Position numbers and translations under genes: made by a program | Origin: Scytalidium lignicola | Taxonomy: Eukaryota; Ascomycota; Leotiomycetes | DNA: 64,000 nucleotides | Direction: 5' to 3' | Assembly (NCBI GenBank): GCA_002812745.2 | Contig: NCSJ02000184.1 | Coordinates: 20,449-84,448 of the forward strand | Notes under the pieces: model-generated | The model's database searches: none | Seen by the model: the letters and a program-made list of their open reading frames with translations, nothing else | Told to the model about the DNA's origin: nothing | Shown here: piece by piece, positions 8,925 through 18,820 of the stretch | How the letters are laid out: every line of letters begins with the position of its first letter | How positions within the stretch are numbered: position 1 is the first letter of the stretch

Positions 8925-11291
8925 ATGTTGGGCAGTCAAATTAAGAGAGCGGGCCAGGATGCACTCGCTGCAGCTGCCGGCTCTACTCCCAAAAAACCAC
9001 TATTATTCCTGTATCCCCAATGGATCCGGAACTCCTCCGCCTACGCGCCGCAGCAACACAACGAAGCTTCTCTATTCAGCTACGACCAAAATGAGACAGA
9101 CATCTCATGCGGTAGGAAAGACTCTGATCTAGAGTCTGAACGCTCTAGAAATTTATCACGGACTCTTGAAGTTGAAGGCAGCATCGTGAATAAGTTGGTA
9201 GCAGGAACCGGGGAGGAGTCGAAAGCCCCGCAGCAAGAGCTCATACGTAGGGTTCTTGGGAATGTGAATCGCCTAAGATACAATGCGTTGACTGATAGTC
9301 GAACCCGACAAGAGTATTTCGATCAGAGGAGGCTGGAAAGGGGCGCATGGGTACCGGATTGGCGGGTCATACTATCAGATATGATGAAGCATACTCCTGA
9401 TGCAGGAAAGTGGCTGGATAAGGCAGTTATAGTCTCAATTCCTGAGGGTCCTGGCGCCGAACAACTGATGTTTGGGATTGACGACAACATCTGGGATATT
9501 GGGAAGAAGTATGGATGTACCATCACGATAGGATCTGGCTCTGATGCTGAGGATGGGTGTCGAGTTTTTCTATTATCTGGACCAACCACGGCTATAGGAA
9601 AGACCGCCTCTGATATTCTCAGCATTACCGAAAATAAGGCAGTTGTGAGTCTAAGAAACAAAGAAGGATTATCCCCCGATATTGTTCTCCCAAGGAGTGA
9701 ACACTCCAATGTTCGTCCACTCATACGCACCGTCATGTCAGGATCTGAAGGCCGTCGAACTGTTTTGGTGACAAAGGCGGGCATGATGCCAAAGCCCACG
9801 AAATGGACAACAGCTAACTTCGCTGCCTATGTTCACAGTCTGACTAAAGTCATTATTCCTAACCACATCCATGCCTTTGTGTATATGAAAGGTGAGGAAG
9901 GAAGGATTGATGTGGTAAATACGCTTATTGAGGTCTTTTCGGATCCCCAGGCTCAATCGGCAATATCACGGAAGGCTTTCAATGAAGCAATGATCTATCT
10001 AGTGAAACTAAACAGAATTGCGGATGCGAGGGCTCTCTTCGTTCGTATGGACATGGCCAAGTTACAGATGGACCCCGAGACATTTAATATAATGTTGCGA
10101 GGGGCAGCGAAAGCAGAAGATCTACATAATTTCCACTATGTTCTTCATCTCATGCTTAGATGGGGATTCACCCCTAATCCGCATACTTGGATTTCATTCT
10201 TAATGGCAGTGAAAGATGTTCGAATCAAAGCACACATTATTTCTGCGATGAAGCGTAAAGGACTTGTCAACCACACATCTGTGCTGAAGAGTGTTGGCGA
10301 GCAGCTTGTGAGTGAAGAAATCACGTTCTCGTTAGAAAAGGGTCAAAGCCTAGAAGAGTTTCTCCAGAGAATGGATTACCAATATGGACATTCATGGTTG
10401 ACAACGTCGGGTGGAAACCGTATTTTACATGTTCTCGGAAGCCATGGCCTAATATTTCAGTGCTGGAAATTCTTGCAGGAGATGGAAAAGCGTTTCGTCA
10501 AGATCGATACTGTCTCAATCAACACTTGTCTATCTCATTGTACGACTTTTGAAAATTTGGAGAGCGCCATAGAGATCATAAAGCGGTTGTGGAACTTTCA
10601 ACCAGATGATCTCACATTCTCCCTGCTCTTTAAGCTGGCAACTTCCTCGGATAGGCTCAACAACTTCAATGTTGCGAAGGTGGTTTGGAAATATGCCTGT
10701 TTATCGGCTGGGACAACTGCGAAAATGAGAGCCTTCATGACACGGGGCTTGAAAAGAGCGACAGATCGTCACTCCGAAGAATCCCAGGGTACCCTCAAAG
10801 ATTTCGCTCGTCGATATACTGGGTTAATGATCATTGGGGTGCCTTCTCGTCAGTTTCCAACCAAGAAAGTTGAAGTTGCACCCAAAGTTCTTCCACCACC
10901 GGAAACAATAGACGAAGAGTTTCGAGGTAGTGTTGGCTCACTTCCCAACTCTGCCATCATAGCCACGCCAACTATAGATGACGAGGCCCTCTTTATTCGA
11001 CGTATCCTCTCCAGCTATCAATTCTCCAAAGGGGAAAGAATGGAGTGGTACGATATAGTCCGAACAATGCTGCTACGTGACTGTAATGCTTTTAAAGAGT
11101 GGCATCCCGCGAAACCTTTTGGAGACTTGTTAGTGGAGGCATTGGCGCGAGAGCAAGAATGGAAACGGCAGTGGAAAAATACCTTAGCTCCCTTAGGTCC
11201 GGACGAGTTACGGTGGAGGCTGGACAACGCCGTTTCCGTGCCGGTCAAGAGAAATGGAGGTGGACACCAGCAGATATATCAGTGGAAGTGA
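8925..11291 (+). CDS. Mitochondrial pentatricopeptide-repeat protein with a KH-like segment
   Basis: Single exon, 788 aa. The N-terminus is basic and hydroxylated (MLGSQIKRAGQDALAAAAGS), consistent with a mitochondrial presequence. Residues about 165-245 resemble a KH-type RNA-binding fold (IVSIPEGPGAEQLMFG, GKKYGCTITIG, then a hydrophobic strand). Residues about 330-610 hold PPR-like helical pairs (FNEAMIYLVKLNRIADARALF; FNIMLRGAAKAEDLHNFHYV; INTCLSHCTTFENLESAIEI). The C-terminal segment (about 690-770) is Trp/Arg-rich. PPR proteins of this type act in mitochondrial RNA processing or translation; the specific transcript target is unknown. The start at 8925 is the first ATG and gives a plausible targeting peptide. 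Confidence 0.75.
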   Translation: MLGSQIKRAGQDALAAAAGSTPKKPLLFLYPQWIRNSSAYAPQQHNEASLFSYDQNETDISCGRKDSDLESERSRNLSRTLEVEGSIVNKLVAGTGEESKAPQQELIRRVLGNVNRLRYNALTDSRTRQEYFDQRRLERGAWVPDWRVILSDMMKHTPDAGKWLDKAVIVSIPEGPGAEQLMFGIDDNIWDIGKKYGCTITIGSGSDAEDGCRVFLLSGPTTAIGKTASDILSITENKAVVSLRNKEGLSPDIVLPRSEHSNVRPLIRTVMSGSEGRRTVLVTKAGMMPKPTKWTTANFAAYVHSLTKVIIPNHIHAFVYMKGEEGRIDVVNTLIEVFSDPQAQSAISRKAFNEAMIYLVKLNRIADARALFVRMDMAKLQMDPETFNIMLRGAAKAEDLHNFHYVLHLMLRWGFTPNPHTWISFLMAVKDVRIKAHIISAMKRKGLVNHTSVLKSVGEQLVSEEITFSLEKGQSLEEFLQRMDYQYGHSWLTTSGGNRILHVLGSHGLIFQCWKFLQEMEKRFVKIDTVSINTCLSHCTTFENLESAIEIIKRLWNFQPDDLTFSLLFKLATSSDRLNNFNVAKVVWKYACLSAGTTAKMRAFMTRGLKRATDRHSEESQGTLKDFARRYTGLMIIGVPSRQFPTKKVEVAPKVLPPPETIDEEFRGSVGSLPNSAIIATPTIDDEALFIRRILSSYQFSKGERMEWYDIVRTMLLRDCNAFKEWHPAKPFGDLLVEALAREQEWKRQWKNTLAPLGPDELRWRLDNAVSVPVKRNGGGHQQIYQWK

Positions 11292-11783
11292 ATAACCTAC
11301 AGTTAGATACGGTTTTTGTATACTATTAGACTAGTCAGCAAGATGGCTATTACGAGGCTTTAGTCGTAATGTCAGAATATGTGTATGAATAGTACAGGGA
11401 TGATGAGGAGAATGATACCCCAGTTAGAGTCTTTGCATTTAATAATTTATTGCTATGGAACTCACTCTTTTTGGTGAAGTATCTACCGTGTGCCCGTATT
11501 CAGTATCTTCTACATCATGCCATTGCATCCATCTTCCTTCCACACGTTCCAACAGGACCCTCTTATGTATGGCACCTCTGCGTTTATGAAGCAGCGAACC
11601 ACCCTACCACCACTCAGATCAACTGCCATGCCACTACTTCTTCCGCCCGAGCTCTGCTTTATTTTATGTGACCCTGTCTCTTGCAGGGTAATAATGAGAC
11701 TCGTCGGCCCGGTCGTTCTAGCTTTAGAGATGCTCTGTTCACCCACAGAGATCGAAATTACCCAGCACCTTTCGTTACTAGTC
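11292..11783. other. Convergent intergenic region
   Basis: 492 bp between the ends of the PPR gene and the minus-strand LTO1 gene. No feature is supported apart from expected 3' UTR sequence. Confidence 0.45.
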
Positions 11784-12371
11784 TCAATGTCTTGCCTTTA
11801 AAACACTATCATCTTCAATACTACCATCGTTGCTACTCGAAAAATTTCCTTGGCCACGTGAGTCTGCCTTGGTCTCTCCTATCATCCTCTCGATAATCTT
11901 GACCTTAGCCTGTGCTCGCTTTAAACGATCATCGAAATCAGAGACTGCCTCCTCTGTATTCTCAGTGGAAAGACTATCTGACTCAGCTAGTGCATATAAG
12001 ACTTTGATATGCTTCTCTAGGCGTTGGTTTTCAAGAATTCGAGGGAGTTTTAAATTTTCTTGGGAATTGCTTTCCTTCTTCATCTCCTCTTTAGATATAT
12101 CCATGGGAAGGTTGGAGACAGCGGATACGTGGTCTCCAGATACAGGTGATTTTTGAGGATTATAGATCCTATTGACCCAAACAAGAGATTTCCCATGTAA
12201 CTTGCCGCTTTCAATGTATTTTTCGAAGCCTTTCTCCAACCCGAAAGTTCGCCCCTCGATTCTACCAGCTTTCACGCCATCTGCCAGGCCCTGCTGATAA
12301 CCATCATTGTAGAACTGTTCCTCTAGGTCCAAAATCTCGTCAAAAGGATTTAGACTCATATTTGAACTCAA
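11784..12371 (-). CDS. LTO1: Lto1-like adaptor protein (Yae1-N / deca-GX3 domain)
   Basis: Single exon, 195 aa. Residues about 8-70 form the Essential-protein-Yae1 N-terminal domain with the repeated G-x3-G spacing: EEQFYNDGYQQGLADGVKAG, GRTFGLEKGFEKYIESGKLHG. In yeast, Lto1 with Yae1 recruits the ABC protein Rli1 to the cytosolic iron-sulfur targeting complex, supporting ribosome biogenesis and recycling. The remaining 120 residues are charged and helical. The yeast protein ends in a functional Trp; this model ends in KARH, so either the final exon is missed or the tail differs. Two possible starts (MSSNMSLNPF) differ by 4 residues. No Yae1 gene lies in the window. Confidence 0.85.
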   Translation of the reverse strand: MSSNMSLNPFDEILDLEEQFYNDGYQQGLADGVKAGRIEGRTFGLEKGFEKYIESGKLHGKSLVWVNRIYNPQKSPVSGDHVSAVSNLPMDISKEEMKKESNSQENLKLPRILENQRLEKHIKVLYALAESDSLSTENTEEAVSDFDDRLKRAQAKVKIIERMIGETKADSRGQGNFSSSNDGSIEDDSVLKARH

Positions 12372-12954
12372 ACCTAGTTTAAATTTCAGTTGAGATTATA
12401 TCATGGAATCAAATGTGGTATGTAAATTTTCAGCCTTGCGCACCTCGCTTGAAACGACAGCCTGCGCCTTGCGAGACAAGATAGTGAGTCAACCCCTCCA
12501 ATTACTTCCCCACTAATTATCTTATCTGCGTAAGGCTTAAATAACACGAGCAGAGTAATTAAGTTCGCCAACGCTAAGTTTGATGAAGTTATCCCTGAAT
12601 TCTCTGTGGAGTTAAGGGATGAATCTTTAATTTCCCAGGCTTCATTGCAAAATATTCGGTTGAAGGCTGGACTCAAGAAAGTAATTGATAAGGCTGTTGT
12701 TGCAGCTACTGGAAGAAGAAGGCAGATAATGCTGGTTGTCTTGAAATATATGCACATTCAATATCTCTATTAGATATTTGATCATTTGGCCGAACTTAAT
12801 AGACTTATTTTATAATGGTATTGTCGTCTAACCAGTGATGGGACAAGAGATGCGCCTTCTTATGACACAATTGGCCCACAGCAATTACTATTTACCGTCT
12901 AAGTTTCTAGAATAGAACTCCTCGCAACCTCAAGACTATCTGAGCACAGAATAA
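12372..12954. other. Intergenic region with an unsupported 118-codon frame
   Basis: Contains a minus-strand frame (12401-12757) with a hydrophobic N-terminus but no recognisable family. It overlaps the expected LTO1 promoter. I do not call it a gene. Confidence 0.4.
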
Positions 12955-13921
12955 TCACATCATCATCTTCATCCCACCATTCGCACACACTACCTGTCCT
13001 GTACACCAAGCAGCATCTGCCGAGCACAGCATCCCAACAATGCCAGCAATCTCATGGACATAAGCAGGCCGTCCTCCAGCATTTTCAGCGTCATTTACCA
13101 AATTCTCATCATCCACTCCGGGCCGTATGGCCGATAGTGGTGTTGCCTGAATGAACGGTTTCAAGTTCTTCTTGAACTCAGGAGTCGTCCACGACCACAT
13201 GTCCGTGTTGACGGGTCCGGGATTGATGGCATTCACCGTCGCACGCTCAGCCAATTCTCGAGCCCACGTCCGTGTCATAGCTTCCAGCGCTGCTTTGGTT
13301 CCACCATACACGGTCTGAGAGAGGAAACCCTCTGAGCTTGACATGGAACTCATATTCACGATTCGACCGGACCGATCATGTGGCAGGTACGGCAGCGCAG
13401 CTTGAGTCAGCAGTAATGGGCCTAGAACATTGATCCGATAGCACCACTCGTACTGCTCGATAGTGATGTTCTCTAGGACGTGGTTTGTGGCGACGCCAGC
13501 GTTGTTCACAATGATATCGATCTGAAACTTCCCGGTCTCTGAGTTTGTGAAGTGCTCCTTCGTTGTGCTAATGAGTGAGGCGGGACCTTTGGGGTCGCCC
13601 ATGTCTGCTCGCACTGCTAGACAGGTGACGCCAAACTCCTTCTTAAGGGATTCGGCGAGCTCATTCGTTACTTGAGTGGACGATTCAGAGGTATAATTGA
13701 GGACTATGGAGGCCCCCTTTGAGGCAAAGTTTTGGGCTATTCCTGCGCCAATACCTAGGGACGTTGTGTGAGCTAAGAGTGTCTATATTATTCTATGCAA
13801 AGGGACATCTAAAGCTATGAAGAGTAAGGAGGGCAAGTTACCTACCCCGTGAAGCACCTGTTATTATTGCAAGCTTGCCTTCTAAGGGTCTATATCCTAT
13901 GCTTGAATTTGTGGAAGCCAT
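12955..13921 (-). CDS. Short-chain dehydrogenase/reductase (3-oxoacyl-[ACP] reductase-like)
   Basis: Two exons (13921-13846 and 13754-12955) with a 91-bp intron encode 291 aa. The intron splits the nucleotide-binding motif, which reads TGASRGIGAGIA once joined. Other classical SDR motifs are NNAGVA, the catalytic Ser (VNMSSMSSSEG) and YGGTK with the active-site Tyr and Lys. The NPGPVNTDMW loop and a C-terminal AAWCTGQVVCANGGMK strand complete the Rossmann fold. NAD(P)(H) is the expected cofactor; the substrate cannot be inferred. No secondary-metabolite genes are adjacent. An insertion near residues 215-245 (KPFIQATPLSAIRPGVDDEN) is longer than in minimal SDRs. Confidence 0.88.
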
Positions 13922-14469
13922 TGTAGGTGTAATTCGAAGCTCGATACCACCTGTTGAGCTAAAAAGCTCCGTACAGTAGCTACTAAAGAAAGATACAGTT
14001 AATGCAGCGTTGAGCTGGAAGTTTAGATAGAACTATAAATCGCACAGTAAATGGAAAAATATATGCAAAACCCAGAGAGAAAAGAAGAAGGAAAATGCAT
14101 GCGCGGTCATGACTTTATACATGTCAATCCATTACGATTAAACCTGTGAATGGTAAGGCATTTGCACTCTGTCAGATATTGTTCTTACGTAATGGCCCAT
14201 CAATTTTAAGTTAACTATCATCGCTTAATATCTGTCATATAAATCACAAGTGCTTGCACAAAAGGAAAGTTAAAATGTAAGCATTCTAGTGCGTGACGCT
14301 TTTCGACCAATCGAGAGTTTGAGCGAGTATAAAAAGGATTTGCACAACAGGAAACTCTTCGGTTTTATATAATAGAGCCGAAGATCAGGATTTGTGTATG
14401 ATCTTCATGCAGAACCCTCAATTTCAACCAGGAACTACCACCCTGGTAGAAGGAATTGTAGGTGGAGAT
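13922..14469. other. Intergenic region
   Basis: 548 bp upstream of the SDR and downstream of the repeat-motif gene. A TATAAAAA box occurs near 14328 on the + strand. A short hairpin (CTTCGG...CCGAAG, about 14357-14384) may belong to 3' UTR of the minus-strand gene. No coding region is supported. Confidence 0.45.
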
Positions 14470-15272
14470 TCACCTATAAGTCCTGTTTTTACCAATTGTA
14501 TTGGATCCGTCAAGGTCAGTGTCGACTCCCGGGTCGATCTTATTTAACATATCAGAGCTGTGAGGTCCAGCTGTGTTCTGGGCTGTTCCTGAGCCCGGGG
14601 TTACATGTGATCCTAATACTCCCATAATACCTCCTATAGCAGCTCTATGTCTATTTCCACAACCATCAAGGTCAGAGTCGACATAGGGATCAGCCTTGTT
14701 GGCTAGATTTGACTTTCTCAAATCAGTTAGCAACGTCGAAGAAGTTGGAGCTTATGAAGTCTCAAATTATTTAGGGGATTGAGATAGGATCAAATTATAT
14801 AGGGGAAAGCTTACGTTATACGGACTAGCGTTTGTAGAGTTCAAGAGACCGCCAGCCATACCAGTGTTGTGCGTACTAGAACACCCTGTACCGGTGGCTG
14901 TACTAGTGGTACCTGCTGAAATCTCCGTATTTCCTGTTTCAAACATATCTGAGTCGACGGGGGATCAAGTTTATTAACCAAGTTTGACTAAAGTTCCCAA
15001 AATGAGTTAATCGAAGGAGACTTGAGAAGGTAGAACGGCTCCAAGCAAGGACTCACGCTGTGAGGTCCGGTATTTGTGCTCCTGCTATAACCAGTATCTG
15101 TAACTCCGGTTCCTGCCAAAAAGCAGTCATCAACAGTTCCCGTGTGAGTACCAGTACCATGCGTATTAGTATCAGTAGTATGGGTTCTGGTGTGGTTCCT
15201 ATTCAAGTGAAGAGCGTCCTTGACCTTATCTATAGTGGATTCAGTGCCAACTGTGCTGCGCGTTGTAGGCAT
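14470..15272 (-). CDS. GPHS/SNLxNKxDPxVDSDLDG repeat protein with an apparent frameshift in exon 2
   Basis: Exons 15272-15057, 14987-14815 and 14712-14470 are flanked by consensus GT...AG sites in phase 0. The product carries a repeated module: GPHS|SNLVNKLDP, SPYN|SNLANKADPYVDSDLDG and GPHSSDMLNKIDPGVDTDLDG, separated by Thr/Gly/His-rich linkers (NRNHTRTHTTDTNTHGTGTH). Exon 2 is 173 nt, one base short of a multiple of three. The disruption falls at a CCCCC run (14959-14963 on the + strand), exactly where DPxVDSD is expected. It is either a real frameshift or a homopolymer sequencing error; the assembly shows other homopolymer problems. The motif occurs in fungal proteins sometimes annotated as cell-surface or glycine-rich; function is unknown. 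There is no signal peptide. Confidence 0.7.
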
Positions 15273-16056
15273 GATGAGCAATTTTGTACTTAAATGAAGT
15301 TTTGATTACTCTGTTCTCAACTTATGAATTTGAGTATTGATATAGAATGAATATAGGCTGATGATGGTCTGAAAGCACTATCTACCAGGGCTAGAGAACG
15401 TATAATTCGTCAGTTCGAGGACCATATTACCAACGGTATCAATGCTGAGTCATGCAAATGGGCCTTGAATACAAATTAATGACGACTCCCGCTGCATCTC
15501 CGTTCGTATTGCTACTCTGTAAGATTAATCTCTATGGCTAATAAGGCGAGATAGGATCGACCCTGATGAACCAGCGGATCTGGACAAGAAAGTACAATGG
15601 CGAACGCGGGAGATTACATAAATATACAAGGTTCTGGATGCTAAAGACGGTGAGGAGAAGCCTGGTGATATGGAGTTAGTGAATCGTGATGCAGGACCCG
15701 ATGCTTATAGGAAGAAAAAGTTGATGGTAGATGATGGAATGGTTACCGTCTGGTACACAGGAAGATGGTGACGGGACCGATACCACTGAAGGACTATGGC
15801 CACCAAGTTGTGATCGATAATCGTCCCAAGTGGAGAGAACAGTAAGGTCAGGGAAGAAGTTGGGAGCAAGCAGTATGTCGTTATGCAATCATATGGATCG
15901 ACGTTCTGACAACTAGCGTTCTTAGGGCGGATTGCATTGTGCTGTGATGCAGTTGAAGCCCATTGCCCTCTACAATCAAATGGCGATACATACCCATGAC
16001 ACCCCTCAGACTCTCCATATTCTCTGCTGGTGTAAACGGCTGCTCAACCGCGTGCT

Positions 16057-16290
16057 ATGTTTAGCATTATATATATTGGTAAGATCCTTTCTCCCAATCT
16101 ACTTAATGATTTTTCGTTAATAGATTTAGGACCTCGAGAGCACAGAAAATTAAGAGAGGAGAAAGATGGGATGAGGCATGGGATGAGGTTACGAGGGAAG
16201 GAGATGGAAAGAAGATGGATACAGAGCTTTTGTCAGGAAAAAAACCAAAAGAAGAAATTGATAGAAGAAACCGATGATCATCTCTCATAA
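16057..16290 (+). repeat. Dispersed ORF-like repeat copy (LLxDFSLI...RRW family), inverted relative to the 19 kb copies
   Basis: Encodes LLNDFSLIDLGPREHRKLRE followed by an ERRWIQSF segment. This parallels LLDDFSLINFRAREWQRIEE and a DRRWKQF segment on the minus strand at 19610-19852. Nucleotide similarity is clear around the ATGATTTTTCGTTAATA core and continues for about 150 bp. The two copies face in opposite directions about 3.5 kb apart. It is probably a fragment of a dispersed gene family or element rather than a functional gene. Confidence 0.6.
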
Positions 16291-17291
16291 ATCTAAGTTG
16301 AATTCATAAAGCTGTGTAAAAATTAAAAGTGCTTCCGTCAGACATAGCAATAGAGAATTCCCTCTTCCTGATTGCTGATATCCCATATATACATCTAACA
16401 GCTTCTCGGTATCATTATATACAGTATTTACATGCCTTGTCCCAAACAACCTGACTAACATAACCATCGCTCTGCGTCTTTGTCTAATCATTCGCTCTAT
16501 CCCATCCATCAGAGTTCTATCTCCGAGGTTTATAACCTATCCTATCTTTCTTCAATCCTGATATGTCCTGCTGTAGCCCTCCAACGTTCATAGTCTCTGG
16601 CCTTGTACAATCCATATCCCACTTCCAGCCCAATATCCCTGAGGTTTATCGCCAGTCAGTCCTCTCATATTTCAACGGATTTCCAGAATCGCAACCAGCT
16701 ACCACTTAAAATCCTGCCAACCCATTCCCATTCCCATTCCATCAACTATCGTATTCCTGATTTCAAATCCACCCAACCAAGTATGTCTGACCCGTGCTAA
16801 AACGTCCACCTCACTGCATCTCTGTATTCGATTTTAACTCTGTGTCTCGTATGATAATGGACTGTCAGAGAGTGTCGGATAGCGTTCTTGACAAACTATC
16901 GCTGATAGCGAGTGCTATCTGTGGGACTGAACTGGGATGTGGATGTATCATATTTGACGTGATGTAAGGTTCGAGAGTTTCACACGCTGCCATCTATTCC
17001 ATGACGGTCTACTCTGCACAATATATCAAATAGGTTCGATCAACTGCTGAAAAGGGGGTATTTTGAGGCACTTCTGTTAAAGGCGATCGGGGTCTGTTTC
17101 AGGTATGAAGATTGATTGTATTCTGGACTGGAGGTTGGCTGTTTGTCCAAATTTTGGGTGTTGAGATGCCATGATATGGTACTCGACGTGTATGGAAGTT
17201 CCACGTAGATTATTTGCCTTCTGATATACCAAAGTGAACACTTGTATGCCTTGGTTGTTCGATATTTCCGGTGCAAAAGTGTCGGTAGTGT

Positions 17292-17532
17292 GGACTCTCA
17301 CAGGACGCGAGGGAGTTCACAGGTAGTTCGATCACCTGAGAATTTTGGTGCAGAAGCACAGAAGCTTGAAGAATACTTGATGGCTTGAAGTGTCTAGAAA
17401 GGTATTGGAAACACAGTATGCGGAACTCACGAGACGCAAGATAATTCGCAAGTAGTTCGATCGTCTGAAAATTCTGGTGCAGAAGAATAGAAGCTCGTAG
17501 ACACTTGATAGCTTAAAGTATCGGGAAGGGTA
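17292..17532. repeat. Diverged tandem duplication, two copies of about 112 bp with a 130-bp period
   Basis: Copy A (17292-17404) and copy B (17422-17532) share blocks such as GTAGTTCGATC, TTCTGGTGCAGAAG (one mismatch), and ACTTGATGGCTT versus ACTTGATAGCTT. I estimate roughly 75-80% identity by eye, with transitions common. No coding frame spans them. Confidence 0.75.
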
Positions 17533-18562
17533 ATGTGTGATAGTTTTTAGAATATCTGCCGCAGGTTAGAGAACTGTTTCCCAACAAGCAACTCTCGAAC
17601 TAATCGACATACGAATCAAACTCCATACTTCCCACCACACCACAACACACCCGGAACCCTGAGACGGCCGTTGGTTTTTTTGAAANTTTTTAATTTTTAA
17701 TTTATATNCCTCCCCCCCTTCCTCCTCCAAAAAAAAACGCTATTTTATCTGAAGATNAAAAATATNAAAAAGGAACGCTAACTATCTAAGGATAGATAAG
17801 AATAAAAAAACGCTGCTCTACCAAAAGATAGACAAAAACAAAAACAAGAAAAAAATGAAAACAAAATAAGAATATTAACGGCATCCAAGCCATTTTAATC
17901 GGGGCGGACCCGGACGTGGAGCAGCAGCCCTTTGAGGAGGCTGATGGAGTTGGGTCCGGTGCGATTTAAATGGCTTGGAAGCCTTGAATAATATTCGAGG
18001 GAGTGAAAAAGCGCATTTTGAATGAGAGTGGTGATGATGATGATTGTGATGATGGTAAGGGAAAGGGAACGAGAATCCATCAGAAGGGTCTTTTGTTTCC
18101 AAAGGCTAATTCAAATGGCAGGCACGCATCACGCATGGTCGGACTCTGTAAGATGTGGGTATATACGTATGCACATAGCTAGCTGCGCTAGAAGCTGCGT
18201 TCGGCCGGTAACTCCAGATCCGCCTTCGTCGTAGTGATTGCGATATTGTTGAAAAGTTGGATCAAATAGTTGAGACTATGTTAATAGTCGAAAGTCGTAA
18301 CTAAATCTCGGCTCTGCAGGCACATCCTCAGGGCGTTGTAAGTTCGTAGCCCTCACCACGTACTGGTATTGAGCCTCGAGGGCCTATAAATCCACAGTAG
18401 CTCTCAGAATACTCAAGCAATCCAACGATTCAAACCACCTCTCTTGCACGAACCGGCAGACATGTACAGTCCTGCGATTGCGATTATCGTGCAAGTTGTA
18501 GCCTGACTCCTTTGATGCTAGAGAGCTTGTAAAAAGGGAAGGAGCAGCTGCTTGAATATGAC

Positions 18563-18820
18563 GGTCGCGGTAATATGTAACGGGATTTACGCCAAGCCAC
18601 TAAGTGCTACTAGTAGCCCTTAGCGCCGTGCTAGTCTCAGAATAATCCCGCTAGTATTGCATGCGCTATTGGATGTTACAGGCCTTTTGGCGAGTGAGAT
18701 GCCTGAAGTGCCCTATAATTATAGGGCACTAACAGCCTGACAGCCACTGTAACTATAGGGCATTTCTGGTGCCAAATAATTAGCGCCTTGGCGTAAATCC
18801 CGTTACATATTACCGCGACC
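18563..18820. mobile_element. MITE-like non-autonomous DNA element, 258 bp with perfect 34-bp terminal inverted repeats
   Basis: Left end 18563-18596 and right end 18787-18820 are exact reverse complements over 34 bp (beginning GGTCGCGGTAATATGTAACG). The interior has no ORF and contains a perfect 22-bp palindrome (18708-18729, GTGCCC...GGGCAC). TA dinucleotides lie 4 bp outside each inverted repeat, which would fit a TA target duplication only if the outermost 4 bases have diverged. This suggests a Tc1/mariner- or pogo-like MITE, but the superfamily is not proven. The perfect repeats imply recent activity or selection. Confidence 0.85.
18708..18729. repeat. Perfect 22-bp palindrome inside the MITE-like element
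   Basis: GTGCCCTATAATTATAGGGCAC equals its own reverse complement over all 22 bp. A related ACTATAGGGCAT half-site follows about 35 bp downstream. It can form an extended hairpin within the element. Confidence 0.9.

Larger units (their letters stand above)
15273..18562. other. Gene-poor island, left part
   Basis: 3.3 kb without a supportable intact gene. It holds an ORF remnant at 16057-16290, a diverged tandem duplication at 17292-17532, a poorly resolved low-complexity stretch with four N bases at 17686-17766, and a GATGATGAT microsatellite near 18030. Confidence 0.55.

Noticed and set aside
12401..12757. 118-codon minus-strand frame with a hydrophobic N-terminus upstream of LTO1
   Set aside because: No family pattern, odd composition after residue 40, and it occupies the LTO1 promoter; probably chance.
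12955..15272. SDR plus neighbouring gene as a secondary-metabolite cluster
   Set aside because: No backbone synthase, P450 or transporter nearby; a single SDR is not enough.
16285..16509. 74-codon minus-strand frame near the ORF-like repeat
   Set aside because: No similarity to the repeat family or any family I recognise; too short to support.
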